From NCBI GenBank assembly GCA_964019425.1, contig OZ025831.1:310001-374000 (forward strand): DNA of 64,000 nt. Direction: 5' to 3'. Of the stretch, positions 10,978-21,127 are shown one piece after another. The notes beneath the pieces were generated by a model. The model did not search any database. It had not been told where the DNA came from and worked only from the letters and a program-made list of their open reading frames with translations. The position numbers and the translations under genes were made by a program. Each line of letters begins with the position of its first letter. Position 1 is the first letter of the stretch. The DNA is from Flectonema sp. DT1601. Its lineage: Eukaryota > Euglenozoa > Diplonemea > Diplonemida > Diplonemidae.

Positions 10978-10989
10978 GCCCCGCCCACT

Positions 10990-11430
10990 CTATTTGTAAA
11001 TTAAATTAAAAATGAAAGTTAGAGACTTAGATCTGCATTGTTAAGTTAGTAAATATCACATAGTGTGACTGCAAATAAATTACATAATCAACAAAACAAA
11101 ACCGATTAACCACTAAACAAGACGAGTTGAAATCATGTTAAAAAAACCATCAAACGAAATCAGTACTTTTTCTTTTATCGAAATACAACACAACTGGCAT
11201 TGTGCACAGCCGTACAAAAAAGAAAACAAGAAACAGACAACAATAAAGGGAAAATGGAAGATTAAAAAAAGAACTTAATCTCACTTAGTAGTCGCTACAA
11301 GCAGCAGTCTGCTAAAGAGCTAAAAAAAAAAGCAAAAAACAAAAATAAAAAATGTTTAACTATTTAAATCGTCGGATTCCTCTGTGAAGTTCGATCTCGG
11401 ATCTCGACAAGATGTTGGAGTTATACTTAC
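10990..11430 (-). other. Candidate 5'-UTR intron of the large gene
   Basis: On the minus strand a GTAAGTATAA donor begins at 11430, and a T-rich stretch ending ACAAATAG lies at 10990-10991, only about 12 bases before the ATG of the large gene. The 441-bp span is AT-rich and non-coding. I infer a leader exon upstream of 11431 spliced to the start of the coding exon. Confidence 0.5.
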
Positions 11431-12146
11431 GCAGAAATCGAATTATTAAATTGTTTTGCGAAATTTCCAACAAAGATGAGAAAAAGGACAGAAAGTTATT
11501 AAAGCGGAAAATAACTACTTCTGATTGTCATATTATTTTCACATTTTCCCCCTTTAAATAAAAAACCGAGACAAACCCCAATAGTGGGAGAGGCTACGCT
11601 GTCATCAACCAAAATGAAATAGAAAAAGAGAGATTTCTTCCGACTATTTTATTGTAACCTTCAGACTGAAACTGGAAAACCTACATGTGGCTTAACGTTT
11701 TGTACGGGTGGGGGGGTTTGTATGTTCGATTTTGTAAAAATTACAACTGTGTTGTATCATAAAAACATAAAGATAATTTAACATTAGTTTTAAATACAGT
11801 GACTAAGGGTGATGCGCAACTTAGCATATTAAAGTAACTATAGGTTTCGAGAGTAATCCATATACCTCTTACCTCTATTCTCTCTCATCAGTATGGTGTA
11901 GAAGTAAGTCAGTCAAATGTTGAGACTGAGTCATTCCAGTTTGCAGGACTGGAATGTAGTTACTTTGAGTTTCATGTTCATAAATAAAAAAAAAAATGGG
12001 TGGGGGGGAACAGAGAAGAGGAAACGGTAGTCCAAAACGTAATCTAATACTAATCCTCGTCTTCGTACTTTACCATTTCACTATCATAGACAGTTTTCAG
12101 GCTGTTTGTTTGTTTTTATGTTTACTCTCTTGATATCTAATAACAA
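11431..12146. other. Intergenic, no gene seen
   Basis: AT-rich DNA with short homopolymers and G-runs near 11710 and 12002. It should contain the leader exon and promoter of the large minus-strand gene and the 3' end of the small gene above it. I see no supported reading frame. Confidence 0.5.
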
Positions 12147-12335
12147 CTACAACACATACATCATATACCACGCTAGTAGAAACAAAGATATCGATACTCC
12201 CTGAAGAACTCCATCAGTCGCGGGTACCGATACAACCTTCGAAGGCGATTTGGAACACCAACGAGCAGACCTCCATCGAGAGGTAATCGCAAAAGACCTG
12301 CTGCGAGCTACTGTTAGTACCCCTCTTCTTATCAT
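12147..12335 (-). CDS. Candidate small protein with mitochondrial-type leader and one membrane segment
   Basis: A 62-residue frame begins MIRRGVLTVARSRSF. Its first 35 residues are rich in Arg, Ser and hydrophobics with no acidic residue, as in a mitochondrial presequence. It ends in a single hydrophobic stretch (SLFLLAWYMMYVL), which would place a short protein in the inner membrane, in the style of small respiratory-complex subunits. A T-rich acceptor (CTTTATCATCCAG, intron end 12366) lies 30 bp upstream of the ATG, and a strong GTAAGT donor lies at 12895, consistent with a leader exon. I do not recognise a family. A chance frame is possible because it is short. Confidence 0.4.
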   Translation of the reverse strand: MIRRGVLTVARSRSFAITSRWRSARWCSKSPSKVVSVPATDGVLQGVSISLFLLAWYMMYVL

Positions 12336-12365
12336 TGCTATTTCTTTTACTGCTGAAGAAGGATG

Positions 12366-12895
12366 CTGGATGATAAAGAAAAAAAAGATAGTGATTAGTC
12401 ACTACTAACACTCAGAACTAATACTTGCTGACACAAATACCCAACTAACGTATCAAAAGGATGATGTTTACCTGTGGCTAAAGAATCATTCTGGACTTAG
12501 AAAACTGAAAATGAAAACTTCAACGGGGGACGAAGGGGCATAACCGCAGACACATAAGAAAATAATTCATCCAAAAACACTAGAAAAGGCCCGGAAAATA
12601 GCAAAAGAAAATGAGATTTAAAAAAAAAAAAAAAATACATAAACTTCAACAAAGCCCATCCCTTATGCCTCCCCACATCTCCTTTCACTACCTCATCAAT
12701 CTAGCGGAGAGCTTGCCCGAAAATGACCCCCCCCCTCGGTACTCAATCAGTGATGATAATTCACTTCTTTTCTCGGTTTTTTTTTTTTTTTTTTGGGCCC
12801 AGGGGAAAAAAAAAACAGACTTCCTTTAAAAAAAAATAAAAAGAAAACAAAAGGCTCACTAGATGAATACACAAAGGGGTGACGAAGATACTTAC
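12366..12895 (-). other. Candidate intron upstream of the small ORF
   Basis: Minus-strand GTAAGTATC at 12895 and ATCATCCAG ending at 12366 would define a 530-bp intron joining a leader exon near 12896-12990 to the exon with the MIRRG start. The interval holds long A and T tracts and no coding potential I trust. Confidence 0.35.
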
Positions 12896-13052
12896 CCTCG
12901 TCAACACTAACTAGTCAAATATTTATGCCATGTTTAGTCTCATTAAGTCTCCCTTGGTGTGGAGTACGGCGGCGGTGTGCTGTTATTGTTGTTTTTTTGT
13001 TTTATTCACAACACATAATTTATTGCTGAAAGAGGCAACCACTGCAGCAAGT

Positions 13053-13580
13053 TTACAGAGGGGTAAAAAGGTCAAAAGAACATACCGAGTCAAGGGTAGC
13101 ATCGATATTGGATGTGTTGAAGGATCCGTTCTCAAGAGACTTTGCGATTCTTCCGAATGCAGTCTTGTCAGACAAGCCTAAGTAGCTTTCCCATCTCTGG
13201 CACTCGTTCAAGTGCTGGAGGGTTGAAAGGAGGAGGAATGCTGGTCCCAAGCACATGGCCTGTCTGTAGAATCCGGTTGCCTGTGGTCGAACTCCGTTTA
13301 ATCCCAAAACGACTCCTCTAACAGCTGACTTTCCTGCTCTCCATGCTGGGAACAGAACACTGTCAGGTGGACCAGTCCATCTTGTAACAACAGCAGTTGG
13401 AGCAGTCAGCAAATAAGTTGCCAAGTATGTTCCCAAAGCTGCGTAGTAGTTTCTCCAGATAGTGCTGTGGGTGGACTTCTCAATCTCCCAATCACTTCTC
13501 GTCTGGAATCTCTTCTGCTTGAGCATAACCTGATCGAGCACTGCCAACTTTAACTCCGGCTTACTGAAAAAGTAATCCAT
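13053..13580 (-). CDS. Unrecognised 175-residue protein with two hydrophobic segments
   Basis: The frame starts MDYFFSKPELK and has 175 residues. It is basic near the N-terminus, with hydrophobic stretches at about residues 46-62 (AALGTYLATYLLTAPTAVV) and 110-122 (AMCLGPAFLLLS), suggesting a small membrane protein. A T-rich acceptor ending TTACAG lies about 28 bp upstream of the ATG, so a leader intron is likely. Near the C-terminus the sequence DS|GTATGT could be a donor, giving another exon. Alternatively the frame ends naturally at 13053, since AATAAA signals follow about 30-50 bp downstream on the minus strand. The amino-acid pattern looks conserved rather than random, but I cannot name it. 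It resembles small mitochondrial inner-membrane subunits in style only. Confidence 0.65.
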   Translation of the reverse strand: MDYFFSKPELKLAVLDQVMLKQKRFQTRSDWEIEKSTHSTIWRNYYAALGTYLATYLLTAPTAVVTRWTGPPDSVLFPAWRAGKSAVRGVVLGLNGVRPQATGFYRQAMCLGPAFLLLSTLQHLNECQRWESYLGLSDKTAFGRIAKSLENGSFNTSNIDATLDSVCSFDLFTPL

Positions 13581-14041
13581 CTCTTTTATTCGATTGATCT
13601 AATGTCCCTGTAAGAATAATTGTTATAATGTTCACACATATATTTGGTATCATTGACTGTTGTGTTTCCTGAGTACATATTTCATCCGTACCTGTAATTA
13701 AACAATAGGTCAACAAGCTTTAAGTATCATCCATTAAGAAAATACTTCAAATAGACAAATAGAAGACGGTGATCTGCAAGTAAAAGAAGATAAATAAAAT
13801 TGACTCGTTGTGAAACCTGTCATAGATAAAATACTTGGGGAGGGCATCATAGTACCTGGGCAATCACTCTCAGTCTGGTTTAAAAAAAAGAACAAAAACT
13901 GAATCACTTTTCAGGACTACATAGAAGTAGTAGGCAAACCACCCCCTGGGATATTCATGCAGGATCCGTTCTGCTAGAAGAAGGACGTTATCTCATCAAT
14001 CTAGAGACTCATCCAATCACAACGGGACCCATTGGACTGCT
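13581..14041. other. Intergenic, leader/promoter region
   Basis: AT-rich sequence upstream of the 175-residue gene. It includes the likely acceptor at 13608-13609 and a possible CAG|GTACGG donor near 13690. Beyond 13950 it passes into the fossil described next. Confidence 0.35.
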
Positions 14042-14263
14042 TTGTTAGTAACGCAACCCGATACACTCTACTTCGACTCATTCGGAATGCCCCCGCCTGA
14101 AGCATTAAGGATGAAGCCACTAGTCTACAGCACAACTCAGATACAAGACCTCACATCAATCATGTGCAGGAACCACGTCATCGACTTCCACAAACATGTT
14201 CACGATACCGACTCATACTACGATTTCATATTTAACAAATATGGGGACACCCAACGAGAATGA
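14042..14263 (+). mobile_element. Relic of adenovirus-type cysteine protease (Polinton/Maverick-like)
   Basis: A 73-codon stretch shows the pattern of the adenovirus-type maturation protease carried by Polintons: a YFDSFGMPPP motif followed by YSTTQIQDLTSIMC. Both order and spacing match that family. Flanking DNA from about 13.95 to 15.8 kb may belong to the same old insertion, but I recognise no capsid, polymerase or integrase there. The element is broken and only a small remnant survives. I cannot estimate its age beyond saying it looks old. Confidence 0.55.
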
Positions 14264-15178
14264 AAAGGTCGTTAAGGATCTGACATACAAGAATGGTTAG
14301 TATCAAGGTTTGGTGACACGGAGTTGCATCTGCCGGTCCTGTCCAAGAAGGGGATAGAGAAAGCTTCTTTCGCAGGCCCAAACACAAATCTGGAAAAGAG
14401 AATTAAAATATTGATGCGAACACAAAAATTATAAGTAATTCCGTGCATTGAGCAATCTATAACCAGGGCTTCCCTCTGAGTTGAGTGGGAGATGAAAAGG
14501 GAATCAATTTTTGTTTTTATTAACCTGATTTGAACCTTAATAATATGCTCCACTAGAACCGGCTTGTTAATTCCCCCATCTTCGATGCTTAGGCTACTGG
14601 CCTTCAGCATCCCATGTGCTCAGTTTTCGAAATTCGGCTCGAAGCTGTGCTTCTTTCTGTACAAGATAGAGAGTGGACCAATCCCTGGATGCAGATGGCA
14701 GATTAGCATTAGACCTTACTGCCTGGAGGTCTTCTCTAGTGGGGACGGGTGGCACGTTCAGCACCTGTAGCTTGTTCTTGCCAATCTGAAGAGGGTCGGT
14801 AGTCCTGCGTTGATGTGGTAGCCTTGGAGTCCGTGTGCCTCTGGAATATAGTAGGACACACTGGTTTAGTCAGTGACTAGGAACTATCAACAACACCCTG
14901 AATAACCTCCCCATCTTTTGAGGGGCAGAATGACAACGAACGCAACGATTGCTAGTTTCAGCCCACGAGCATGACGGACCAGCGGAAGTATCATGTTGCA
15001 GCGATATGACGAAGGGTGAGGGCTTTGTGCCCATAACTTCCCCGCGATTTGCTCCATCACCATCAGAGAGTCGTTCAGATCGGAAGTATATTCTTTGTTG
15101 CGACCCCTTTGAACCTTTCTTATCTGATCTTTTTTTGGGATAAGCGCTCCTTTGCACGCGTAGGGTCTCATTCTCTTC
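14264..15178. other. No assignable gene; possible continuation of fossil
   Basis: Short overlapping frames on both strands, the longest a Lys/Arg-rich minus-strand frame at 14887-15237. None has a motif I recognise. Confidence 0.3.
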
Positions 15179-15780
15179 TTGCGCTTCTTCTTTAGGCGGG
15201 TTAAAACCATTTGCCCAAGTTTGTGCTCCTCAGACAACTACAACTGCACCTCGCACACTAACGCGAAAAGACGGAATCCGAAGTTCAACAAGCTTCTTAA
15301 GCCACCCTGCCGTGACTTCGCAGTAGTTTTGAAATCCCCGGCGTATGCTCCTCTGCGCTCAATCTGCAACGCTTGCTACCAGCGAGCAAAAAGGCTGACT
15401 AGTGATCCGCATTACGCATCCGTCAGTATCCCTGCAGAGCCGATCAATCCGGAACCGCTCTCCGATATTTTTTGAACGCGTGAAAGAATCAGTTCCTGCT
15501 GTCCGTTCTCAGTTTTTGAGACTCTGTCTCACGCTAGGCTACACTGATAGCCAGATTAATGCCCATGTCAGGGATTCTTCAATGCGTAAGCAGCTACAGA
15601 GGCTGGAACAGCACGATCCCTCCCAATCAGTAAAGCAGCGCAGCCAAGACAGAGATATCTGGAACTTCTGGATTTCCAATGCACGCCCTGAGTCAAACCG
15701 CGTGGTCCTCAGTAAAGACTACATAACCGGCGAGACAAGTAAAGAGACAGTCCTCTATGTAAGAGAACCATACCTTGCCT
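15179..15780 (+). pseudogene. Unrecognised degraded coding remnant with Cys pairs
   Basis: Two overlapping plus-strand open stretches read like former protein. The first has Cys-rich sequence (CSSDNYNC, then CNACYQRAKRL), suggesting a zinc-binding fold. The second is charged, with phrases such as DIWNFWISNARPESNR and EPYLALWSAF. I cannot place it in a family. Proximity to the Polinton-type relic makes a shared origin possible. It looks broken, and it runs into the minisatellite at about 15784. Confidence 0.35.
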
Positions 15781-15783
15781 TGT

Positions 15784-16200
15784 GGAGTGCCTTCCACACA
15801 CAAAGTTTTCAAAAACCACAAGCTCCACACAAAGTTTCGAAAAACGGCAAGCTCCACACAGAGTTTTAAAAAACCACAAGCTCCACACACAAAGTTTTTC
15901 AAAAACCACAAGTTCCACACAAAGTTTTAAAAAACAGCAAGCTCCACACACAAAGTTTTTCAAAAACCACAAGCTCCACACAAAGTTTTCAAAAACCACA
16001 AGCTCCACACAGAGTTTTAAAAAACCACAAGCTCCACACACAAAGTTTTTCAAAAACCACAAGCTCCACACACAAAGTTTTCAAAAACAACCGGCTCCAC
16101 ACACAAAGTTTTTCAAAAACCACAAGCTCCACACAAAGTTTTAAAAAACGGCAAGCTCCACACAAAGTTTTAAAAAACAGCAAGCTCCACAGCCGGGTTT
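15784..16200. repeat. Minisatellite, ~30-32 bp unit
   Basis: About thirteen tandem units built from CAAGCTCCACACA, CAAAGTTTT and TCAAAAACCA, varying by 1-3 bp in length and in a few bases. It directly continues from the degraded coding remnant and ends at GCCGGGTTTTCCCC. Confidence 0.9.
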
Positions 16201-16262
16201 TCCCCTTAGCGAAAATAAAATTTCAAAATAACCACTGTAGTGGACCCCCCGTCCTTAATGGG
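16201..16262. other. Possible element terminus with TTAA
   Basis: A short GC-rich stretch with a CCACTGTAGTGG palindrome, a C-run and CCTTAATGGGTTAA. It looks like a transposon end but I cannot find a partner terminus. Confidence 0.2.
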
Positions 16263-16423
16263 TTAAAAATAAATAAAAAGAATATAAAAAAAAAAAATAA
16301 AAAAAAGAATAAACAATGTTATCATTGTTTTTTTTTATCTTTCGACTTAGTCGACAAATTTCTATTTTCCGTCCTGGTCAAGACGCTAAACTGATTGTTT
16401 TTTCTTTAAAAAATAATAAAAAG

Positions 16424-16461
<38 letters not shown>

Positions 16462-16527
16462 ATAAACAATGTTATCATTGTTTTTTTATCGATCGACTAT
16501 GTCGATCACTTTCTATTTTACTTGGTA
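16263..16527 (+). repeat. Hairpin satellite, two monomers
   Basis: Two copies of the AACAATG-TTAT-CATTGTT palindrome, each followed by the TCGAC..GTCGA hairpin and separated by A-tracts. It is the leftmost outlier of the satellite that fills 24-59 kb, and it ends abruptly at the GGTATCTC repeat. Confidence 0.85.
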
Positions 16528-16528
16528 T

Positions 16529-16603
16529 CTCTAGCGTGTCGGTATCTCTGGAGTGCTGGTATCTCGTATGTGCGTTGGTATCTCTTGCGTGTTGGTATCT
16601 CGG
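16529..16603 (+). repeat. Five phased GGTATCTC motifs
   Basis: GGTATCTC occurs five times at spacings of about 15-20 bp, separated by short variable sequence (AGCGTGTC, GGAGTGCT, GTATGTGCGTT, TTGCGTGTT). The same series occurs inverted and longer at 51945-52040. Confidence 0.85.
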
Positions 16604-16639
16604 AAAGGAAAGGAAAAGGAAAACGGGAAGGGTTCATTC

Positions 16640-16891
16640 ACTTAGTTAAAATTAAGACCGGTTAGTCAGTTTAAGGTCTTGACTAGGACCAACAATAAAA
16701 AAAGAAAAAATAACGATCAAGCTGAGCTGATCTTGTTTTTATTAAAAAAAAAATAGGGGAGCGGGAGGGATGGAAGGAATAAAGGGAGAAAAAAAAGAAA
16801 AGGTCGATCAATTGGATCTGATCGTCGAGAAGGAGAAAACAATTGTTTTAAAGGTCGATCGGCATAGCCGATCGTTGAGAAAAATAACCAG
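16640..16891 (+). repeat. GATC-palindrome repeat, left part of interrupted unit
   Basis: Begins with a 50-bp module (ACCGGTTAGTCAGTTTAAGG, GACTAGGACC). Then follow, in order, three palindromes separated by A/T or purine tracts: GATCAAGCTGAGCTGATC, GATCAATTGGATCTGATC and GATCGGCATAGCCGATC. The unit stops at GAGAAAAATAACC, where the LINE tail begins, and appears to resume at 21506. Confidence 0.8.
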
Positions 16892-19800
16892 ATTTTATTT
16901 ATTTATTTATTTATTTACGAAGCCTAGGAAGCCAAAAGCCAGGAAAAGCTCACAGAGTAACAGTTACATAGCTACCAGCAACCGTGAGACTCTCACAGAC
17001 GATAACAGACGTAGAATAACCTGGAACAAATGACTACCTAAACCCACCGTCCACGCGAGCAGACAGTGTTAGAGACGGCTGATAACGCCAATTTTCGCCA
17101 AAGAGAGGGAGAACACGCCACATTAGATCAGAAAATAAGAAATAAAGTAATGATAAGTAATAGAAATGATACTAATAAATAAAATAAGAAATTACACTAG
17201 AGGAAAGAGACGTTCATCATCTACCTCGGGGATTACTTCGCAGGAGGCGACTTAGGCGAGAGTGGAACTTAGAAAGCTTGGATTCCGACCAGCTAGGATT
17301 GACCAGCACATTAACCATAAAAAGGTCGTCAATAACAACATTTAAATCGGTAGCTTTATAAGCGTTATCAATAAGTTCCATAACATATTTCTTCACATCA
17401 GAACCCAGTAGCGAGAAACTTGTCTTCCTTTCGATGTGTGTGATTAGTTTCTTCCTCACAAAAATACCCTGAAGCGGAAACTTCAACAACAACGGATTGT
17501 CAGATAACTCTTTAAGATGATTATCAAGCTTGCTGATCAATAACAACGTGAAAGGCTGCCATTCGGTTCGAAAGAACATATCCAGAGATAGCTCATCATC
17601 AGGTGTCAGAAATCTCATGGTTTGCTTTACTAATTCCCTGGTCTCAACGCATTCAAGCAGCAGATGCTCAGTTGAGGTATCCTGAAAGCCACAGAACAGA
17701 CAACATTTAAAGCCCGCAGTGACCCTCGGTAGCTTTACAAGCCTGTGGTGAGAGGTTCGCAGACGAGACAATTCTACCTCCTGCCCCCTAGTGAGACAGG
17801 GAAGGAAACGCTGAGGGCCAGATCCTAGAGTCGCTTTGCTGTATGAATGCGAAGAGTCCACAGTACCCATAGCCTTCCAATTTGCTTGTTTCTTAATACA
17901 ACATTGAGCCATCCTGAAATCATACGGAGTTAGTTCAGGGTCAACTGATTGCAAGGCTGCCTTCTTTGCCAGTGTATCAGCCAGTTCATTCCCTGCAATG
18001 CCACAATGAGATGGGACATGTTGGAAAATCAACGGCCTATCAAGAAGCACTGAGCGTTCAAAAATCTCACGATTTGTTGATGATGACTGCCTGGATGGCC
18101 CCCTATGCAGGGAGGCAAGCGCCGACTGACAATCACTGAAAATATGAATCACGCCATGCGAAACAACATGAAGATTCTCCTCTAGTAGTTCAAGGGCTGA
18201 CAATAGTGCTAGTTGTTCTGCATTGTAAATCGTGAGGGACGGTTGGAACTTGGAGAGCTTCTCAATGACCTTGCCAGCAACTAGCAGAACAGCAGCCCCC
18301 CCACATAATAATCCCCGCTCCTCGTCATGGAAGACCGAGGCATCAGTGTAGACTTCAGCAACACACGGGGGCAGTTCATTGAGGGTCGTCATCGCCACAG
18401 TATACTTCTCCTCAGGTGTGTCAGTCTTGTCATAACCGCAGGACGTGTTTACAACCAAAGGAGGATGCTTCGACCACGGAGGGTACTGATGTGGCAGAAC
18501 TTTCTGGGACCTAAGCTCTGACAGAGAAAATTCCGAGGAACAGGCTTCAACTCTAGTCTGCCATGGTCTCTTCTTCTCACCACCGTTAAACAGCCTCCAT
18601 GAAGGACATTCAGGTTGTCGCCTTAGCAAATCTTCATGAACTAGGGCAAGGAGCCTAGATATCGTTTGTTGCAGCGGTGGAATTCGCGACTCAACTGTGA
18701 GCACCACATCCTTCGTCGAGAACGAGCAACCAGTGAGTCTTATCCGTAGATGACGCAAGCACGCTTCGATCCGCTTGATCTGAGCATCAGACAAAAAGGG
18801 AGAAAAGGCCTTTAGTCCAAAGAACGCTCGAGATAACACTGCACCATCTACAAGCTGACGAAGGGTATCAGTTTTGACCTCATAGGCAGAGAACATTTTG
18901 AGTAAACCGCAACCAGCTCGAATTGTTTTCACAATCTTATCCACCTGTTCGTCGAAGCATAGCGAGTCATCAATGATAACTCCTAGGTATTTCGCGCTCC
19001 TGACACGTTTCAGCGGGATCGCTGCTTTCAGCCTGAACTCTTTGCTCTTACGAGCACAGGCCAGTCGGACAAAGTCAGAACGTCTCGTCACCGGGTAACC
19101 ATCAATCTCCAGTGGCAGCAAAGCATCAGCGAGATCCAGAACTGCCCCTATTGATGGAGAAAGCTTCTCAGTGAGAGCACCGGCAGAGCCTGTAGGCATG
19201 TGTAACTCTTCAACAGACGATGGGAAGTAAAAGCGAGGTGCCCTACTCCATTCGACATCGGAGCCAGAGATGCGCTTACCAAAGGCAACGTACTCTGTTT
19301 TCTTCATGTTTACCTCCATCTTAGAGGAAACCATCCAACCTTCTATCTGAGAGATGACGGACAGGCCCTTCGCTTCGATCCCATCTATCTTCTCATGTTG
19401 CAGAAACACGGCAAGATCATCAGCAAACAGAACACTGAGATCAGCATCACTTATTAGACCTGGCAGGGAGTCGACAAAGATCCGAAATAAGAGAGGACCA
19501 AGCACAGATCCTTGAGGGACCCCCTTCGTACACGATCTGGATCCATTATCTAATCCCAGAGACAGACTCACATTTCTATCCGAAAGATAATTCGCAAGCC
19601 ATTTAACATACGGAACCGGCAGGACAGCTACCAATCTATCAACGAGTATTTGATGATCCACGTTATCGAATGCCCCAGAGATATCAAAGAGGATGATCGC
19701 TCCATAACCATCATAGAGTTTCTGCACACCGGAAGCCGCATCCACCAATAGCGAGATGTTCTCTTCTACATTTCTGCCCGGCGTAAAACCAGACTGCCTA

Positions 19801-20510
19801 GGGTCCAACTTCCCCTCCAACAAATGTTCACATCGATTACCTACAAGCGACTCCAAGCACTTCGAAACAATTGACGTCAAAGAGATTGGTCTGTAAGAAG
19901 ACGGAAGAAGCGGGTCACGATCCCCTCCCTTCGGAATTATTATCACCTTGGCCTTTTTCATGCAAGAGGGAAAGATACCCCTCCTGAAAGATAGCGAGGC
20001 GAGTCTAAGCAATAGTAGGAGCATACGGGGACCCAAGTTAAGCAGCATATTATTAGAAACAGAATCTAAACCAGACCCGTGGGAGGGAGTCAATGACTTC
20101 AGTACCGTGTATAACTCATGAATCGAAAAAGAACCACAGCTTGAGTCATCATAATCAGCAGGCTTCGAATCAGGAACTAATAACGGTGAGGATTTTGAAT
20201 CACCAAAGAAATGGTCGAGTAAATCATCAGCAGCTACCGGAACTTCCTTCGAATTAGACCGACCGCCCCTGAGTTCCCGCAGTTTGTCGAAGGCCCAGGC
20301 CGCTCCTTTTGAAGAACCAATTTTCGCAATAAGATCAGGTCTCAGCTTAGGTAATTTCTTCCTCCGCTTCGTATTAGATTTGAACCATTTGTTTGGAAGC
20401 GTTTCAATAGCCACCTCCTCAATTAGACTAATAAATTCACATCCAAGCTTGTTCACATTAGACATCCCCTCCAAACGATGAGCTCGCGCTTCAGTTAGCA
20501 CGCGAAATGA
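16892..20510 (-). mobile_element. 5'-truncated LINE, RT plus RNase H (I/Ingi/Jockey-group)
   Basis: A non-LTR retrotransposon on the minus strand. Its 3' end is a roughly 300-bp UTR terminating in about six tandem ATTT/AAAT units at 16892-16917, a typical LINE tail. The 5' side is cut at 20510-20511 by the GAGTTGAATTTCC repeat, and the reading frame is still open there, so the expected upstream endonuclease region is missing. It sits inside a GATC-palindrome unit that seems to resume near 21506. Confidence 0.88.
17217..20501 (-). CDS. LINE ORF2 fragment: reverse transcriptase, RNase H, CCHC knuckle
   Basis: About 1094 codons are open with no stop. The frame continues upstream past 20501 without an ATG, so the true start is lost. 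RT motifs in order: YRPISLTSIVSK (residue ~203), FDISGAFDNVDH (~270), GVPQGSVLGPLLF (~325) and FADDL (358-362), with both catalytic Asp present. An RNase H domain follows: YTDAS (Asp near 720), YNAEQLALLSALE (~755), FSDCQSAL (~785) and HVPSHCGIAGNELAD (~828), with all expected acidic residues and the His. Near 932-950 is CCLFCGFQDTSTEHLLLEC, the Cys/His knuckle common after RNase H in this group. These parts copy element RNA into DNA at a nick and remove the RNA strand. The long intact frame suggests recent activity of the family, although this copy lacks its endonuclease. Confidence 0.92.
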   Translation of the reverse strand: MLTEARAHRLEGMSNVNKLGCEFISLIEEVAIETLPNKWFKSNTKRRKKLPKLRPDLIAKIGSSKGAAWAFDKLRELRGGRSNSKEVPVAADDLLDHFFGDSKSSPLLVPDSKPADYDDSSCGSFSIHELYTVLKSLTPSHGSGLDSVSNNMLLNLGPRMLLLLLRLASLSFRRGIFPSCMKKAKVIIIPKGGDRDPLLPSSYRPISLTSIVSKCLESLVGNRCEHLLEGKLDPRQSGFTPGRNVEENISLLVDAASGVQKLYDGYGAIILFDISGAFDNVDHQILVDRLVAVLPVPYVKWLANYLSDRNVSLSLGLDNGSRSCTKGVPQGSVLGPLLFRIFVDSLPGLISDADLSVLFADDLAVFLQHEKIDGIEAKGLSVISQIEGWMVSSKMEVNMKKTEYVAFGKRISGSDVEWSRAPRFYFPSSVEELHMPTGSAGALTEKLSPSIGAVLDLADALLPLEIDGYPVTRRSDFVRLACARKSKEFRLKAAIPLKRVRSAKYLGVIIDDSLCFDEQVDKIVKTIRAGCGLLKMFSAYEVKTDTLRQLVDGAVLSRAFFGLKAFSPFLSDAQIKRIEACLRHLRIRLTGCSFSTKDVVLTVESRIPPLQQTISRLLALVHEDLLRRQPECPSWRLFNGGEKKRPWQTRVEACSSEFSLSELRSQKVLPHQYPPWSKHPPLVVNTSCGYDKTDTPEEKYTVAMTTLNELPPCVAEVYTDASVFHDEERGLLCGGAAVLLVAGKVIEKLSKFQPSLTIYNAEQLALLSALELLEENLHVVSHGVIHIFSDCQSALASLHRGPSRQSSSTNREIFERSVLLDRPLIFQHVPSHCGIAGNELADTLAKKAALQSVDPELTPYDFRMAQCCIKKQANWKAMGTVDSSHSYSKATLGSGPQRFLPCLTRGQEVELSRLRTSHHRLVKLPRVTAGFKCCLFCGFQDTSTEHLLLECVETRELVKQTMRFLTPDDELSLDMFFRTEWQPFTLLLISKLDNHLKELSDNPLLLKFPLQGIFVRKKLITHIERKTSFSLLGSDVKKYVMELIDNAYKATDLNVVIDDLFMVNVLVNPSWSESKLSKFHSRLSRLLRSNPRGR

Positions 20511-21127
20511 GAGTTGAATTTCCAGGTGAGATTTGGACTGTTAGCTTTTGGCTAAGGCCCTCCCTGAAGAGCAAGAACAAAAAAACTACTCACACCTGAA
20601 GAAAACATACACAAAGAACACACTGTAAGCTGTGTGTGTATTTTGTGTTTGTCACAACAGGAGAGAAAAGAAAGAATGTCAAGGTTGGTCACCTTGCCTA
20701 TCAACGCACAACATTGGTGGTCTCTACTAGACCCTGAGTGATCCCACTGGATCTCTCATCGTTCATAGTACCCTGTGTGAAGTTATAAAATCAAAGGTAA
20801 ACTATGAACTACAAATGACTTAGCCTGTTATTATAATGCCACAGGCAGGCCCTGCATTCAGCAACTATCCAGCAGTGCTTGGATGTCCTGATCTTCTTCT
20901 AAAAAAAAGAAAGAAAAACAAAACTGTAGCTGGGATCACTCAGGATCAACAGACTACCAATGCTACCTGTTGTACTTGCTCACTATGGGGGGTGATGCCA
21001 AACACCCAGAAGTACTAAACTGCTTTCCTTCTTGCTGCCCAGGAGTTTCTGACCAGAACTAATAGAAAATAAAAAGCAGATGGGAAACAATAAAAAGTAA
21101 AATGGATATAACTGAAGTTAAACAAGA
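20511..21127 (+). repeat. Dispersed repeat R1, copy 1
   Basis: Roughly 610-bp family beginning GAGTTGAATTTCCAGGTGAG and ending near TATAACTGAAGTTAAACAAG. It contains a TTAGCTTTTGGCTAA hairpin and no convincing coding frame. Copies lie at 20511, 33750, 34413, 40946 (partial), 47043 and 49464, all in the same orientation and >95% alike by eye. This copy interrupts the LINE. Confidence 0.9.

Noticed and set aside
15693-16183. Repetitive frames such as FLKNFVCGACGFLKLCVEL
   Set aside because: Translations of the 30-bp minisatellite on either strand.
16201-16262. piggyBac terminus (TTAA and C-run)
   Set aside because: No partner inverted terminus or transposase found nearby.
20836-21018. Recurrent 60-78-codon frame starting MPQAGPAFSNYPAV (also at 34075, 34738, 47368, 49789)
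   Set aside because: It is present only because R1 is repeated. The frame includes an A-rich Lys run, varies in its end and has no motif.
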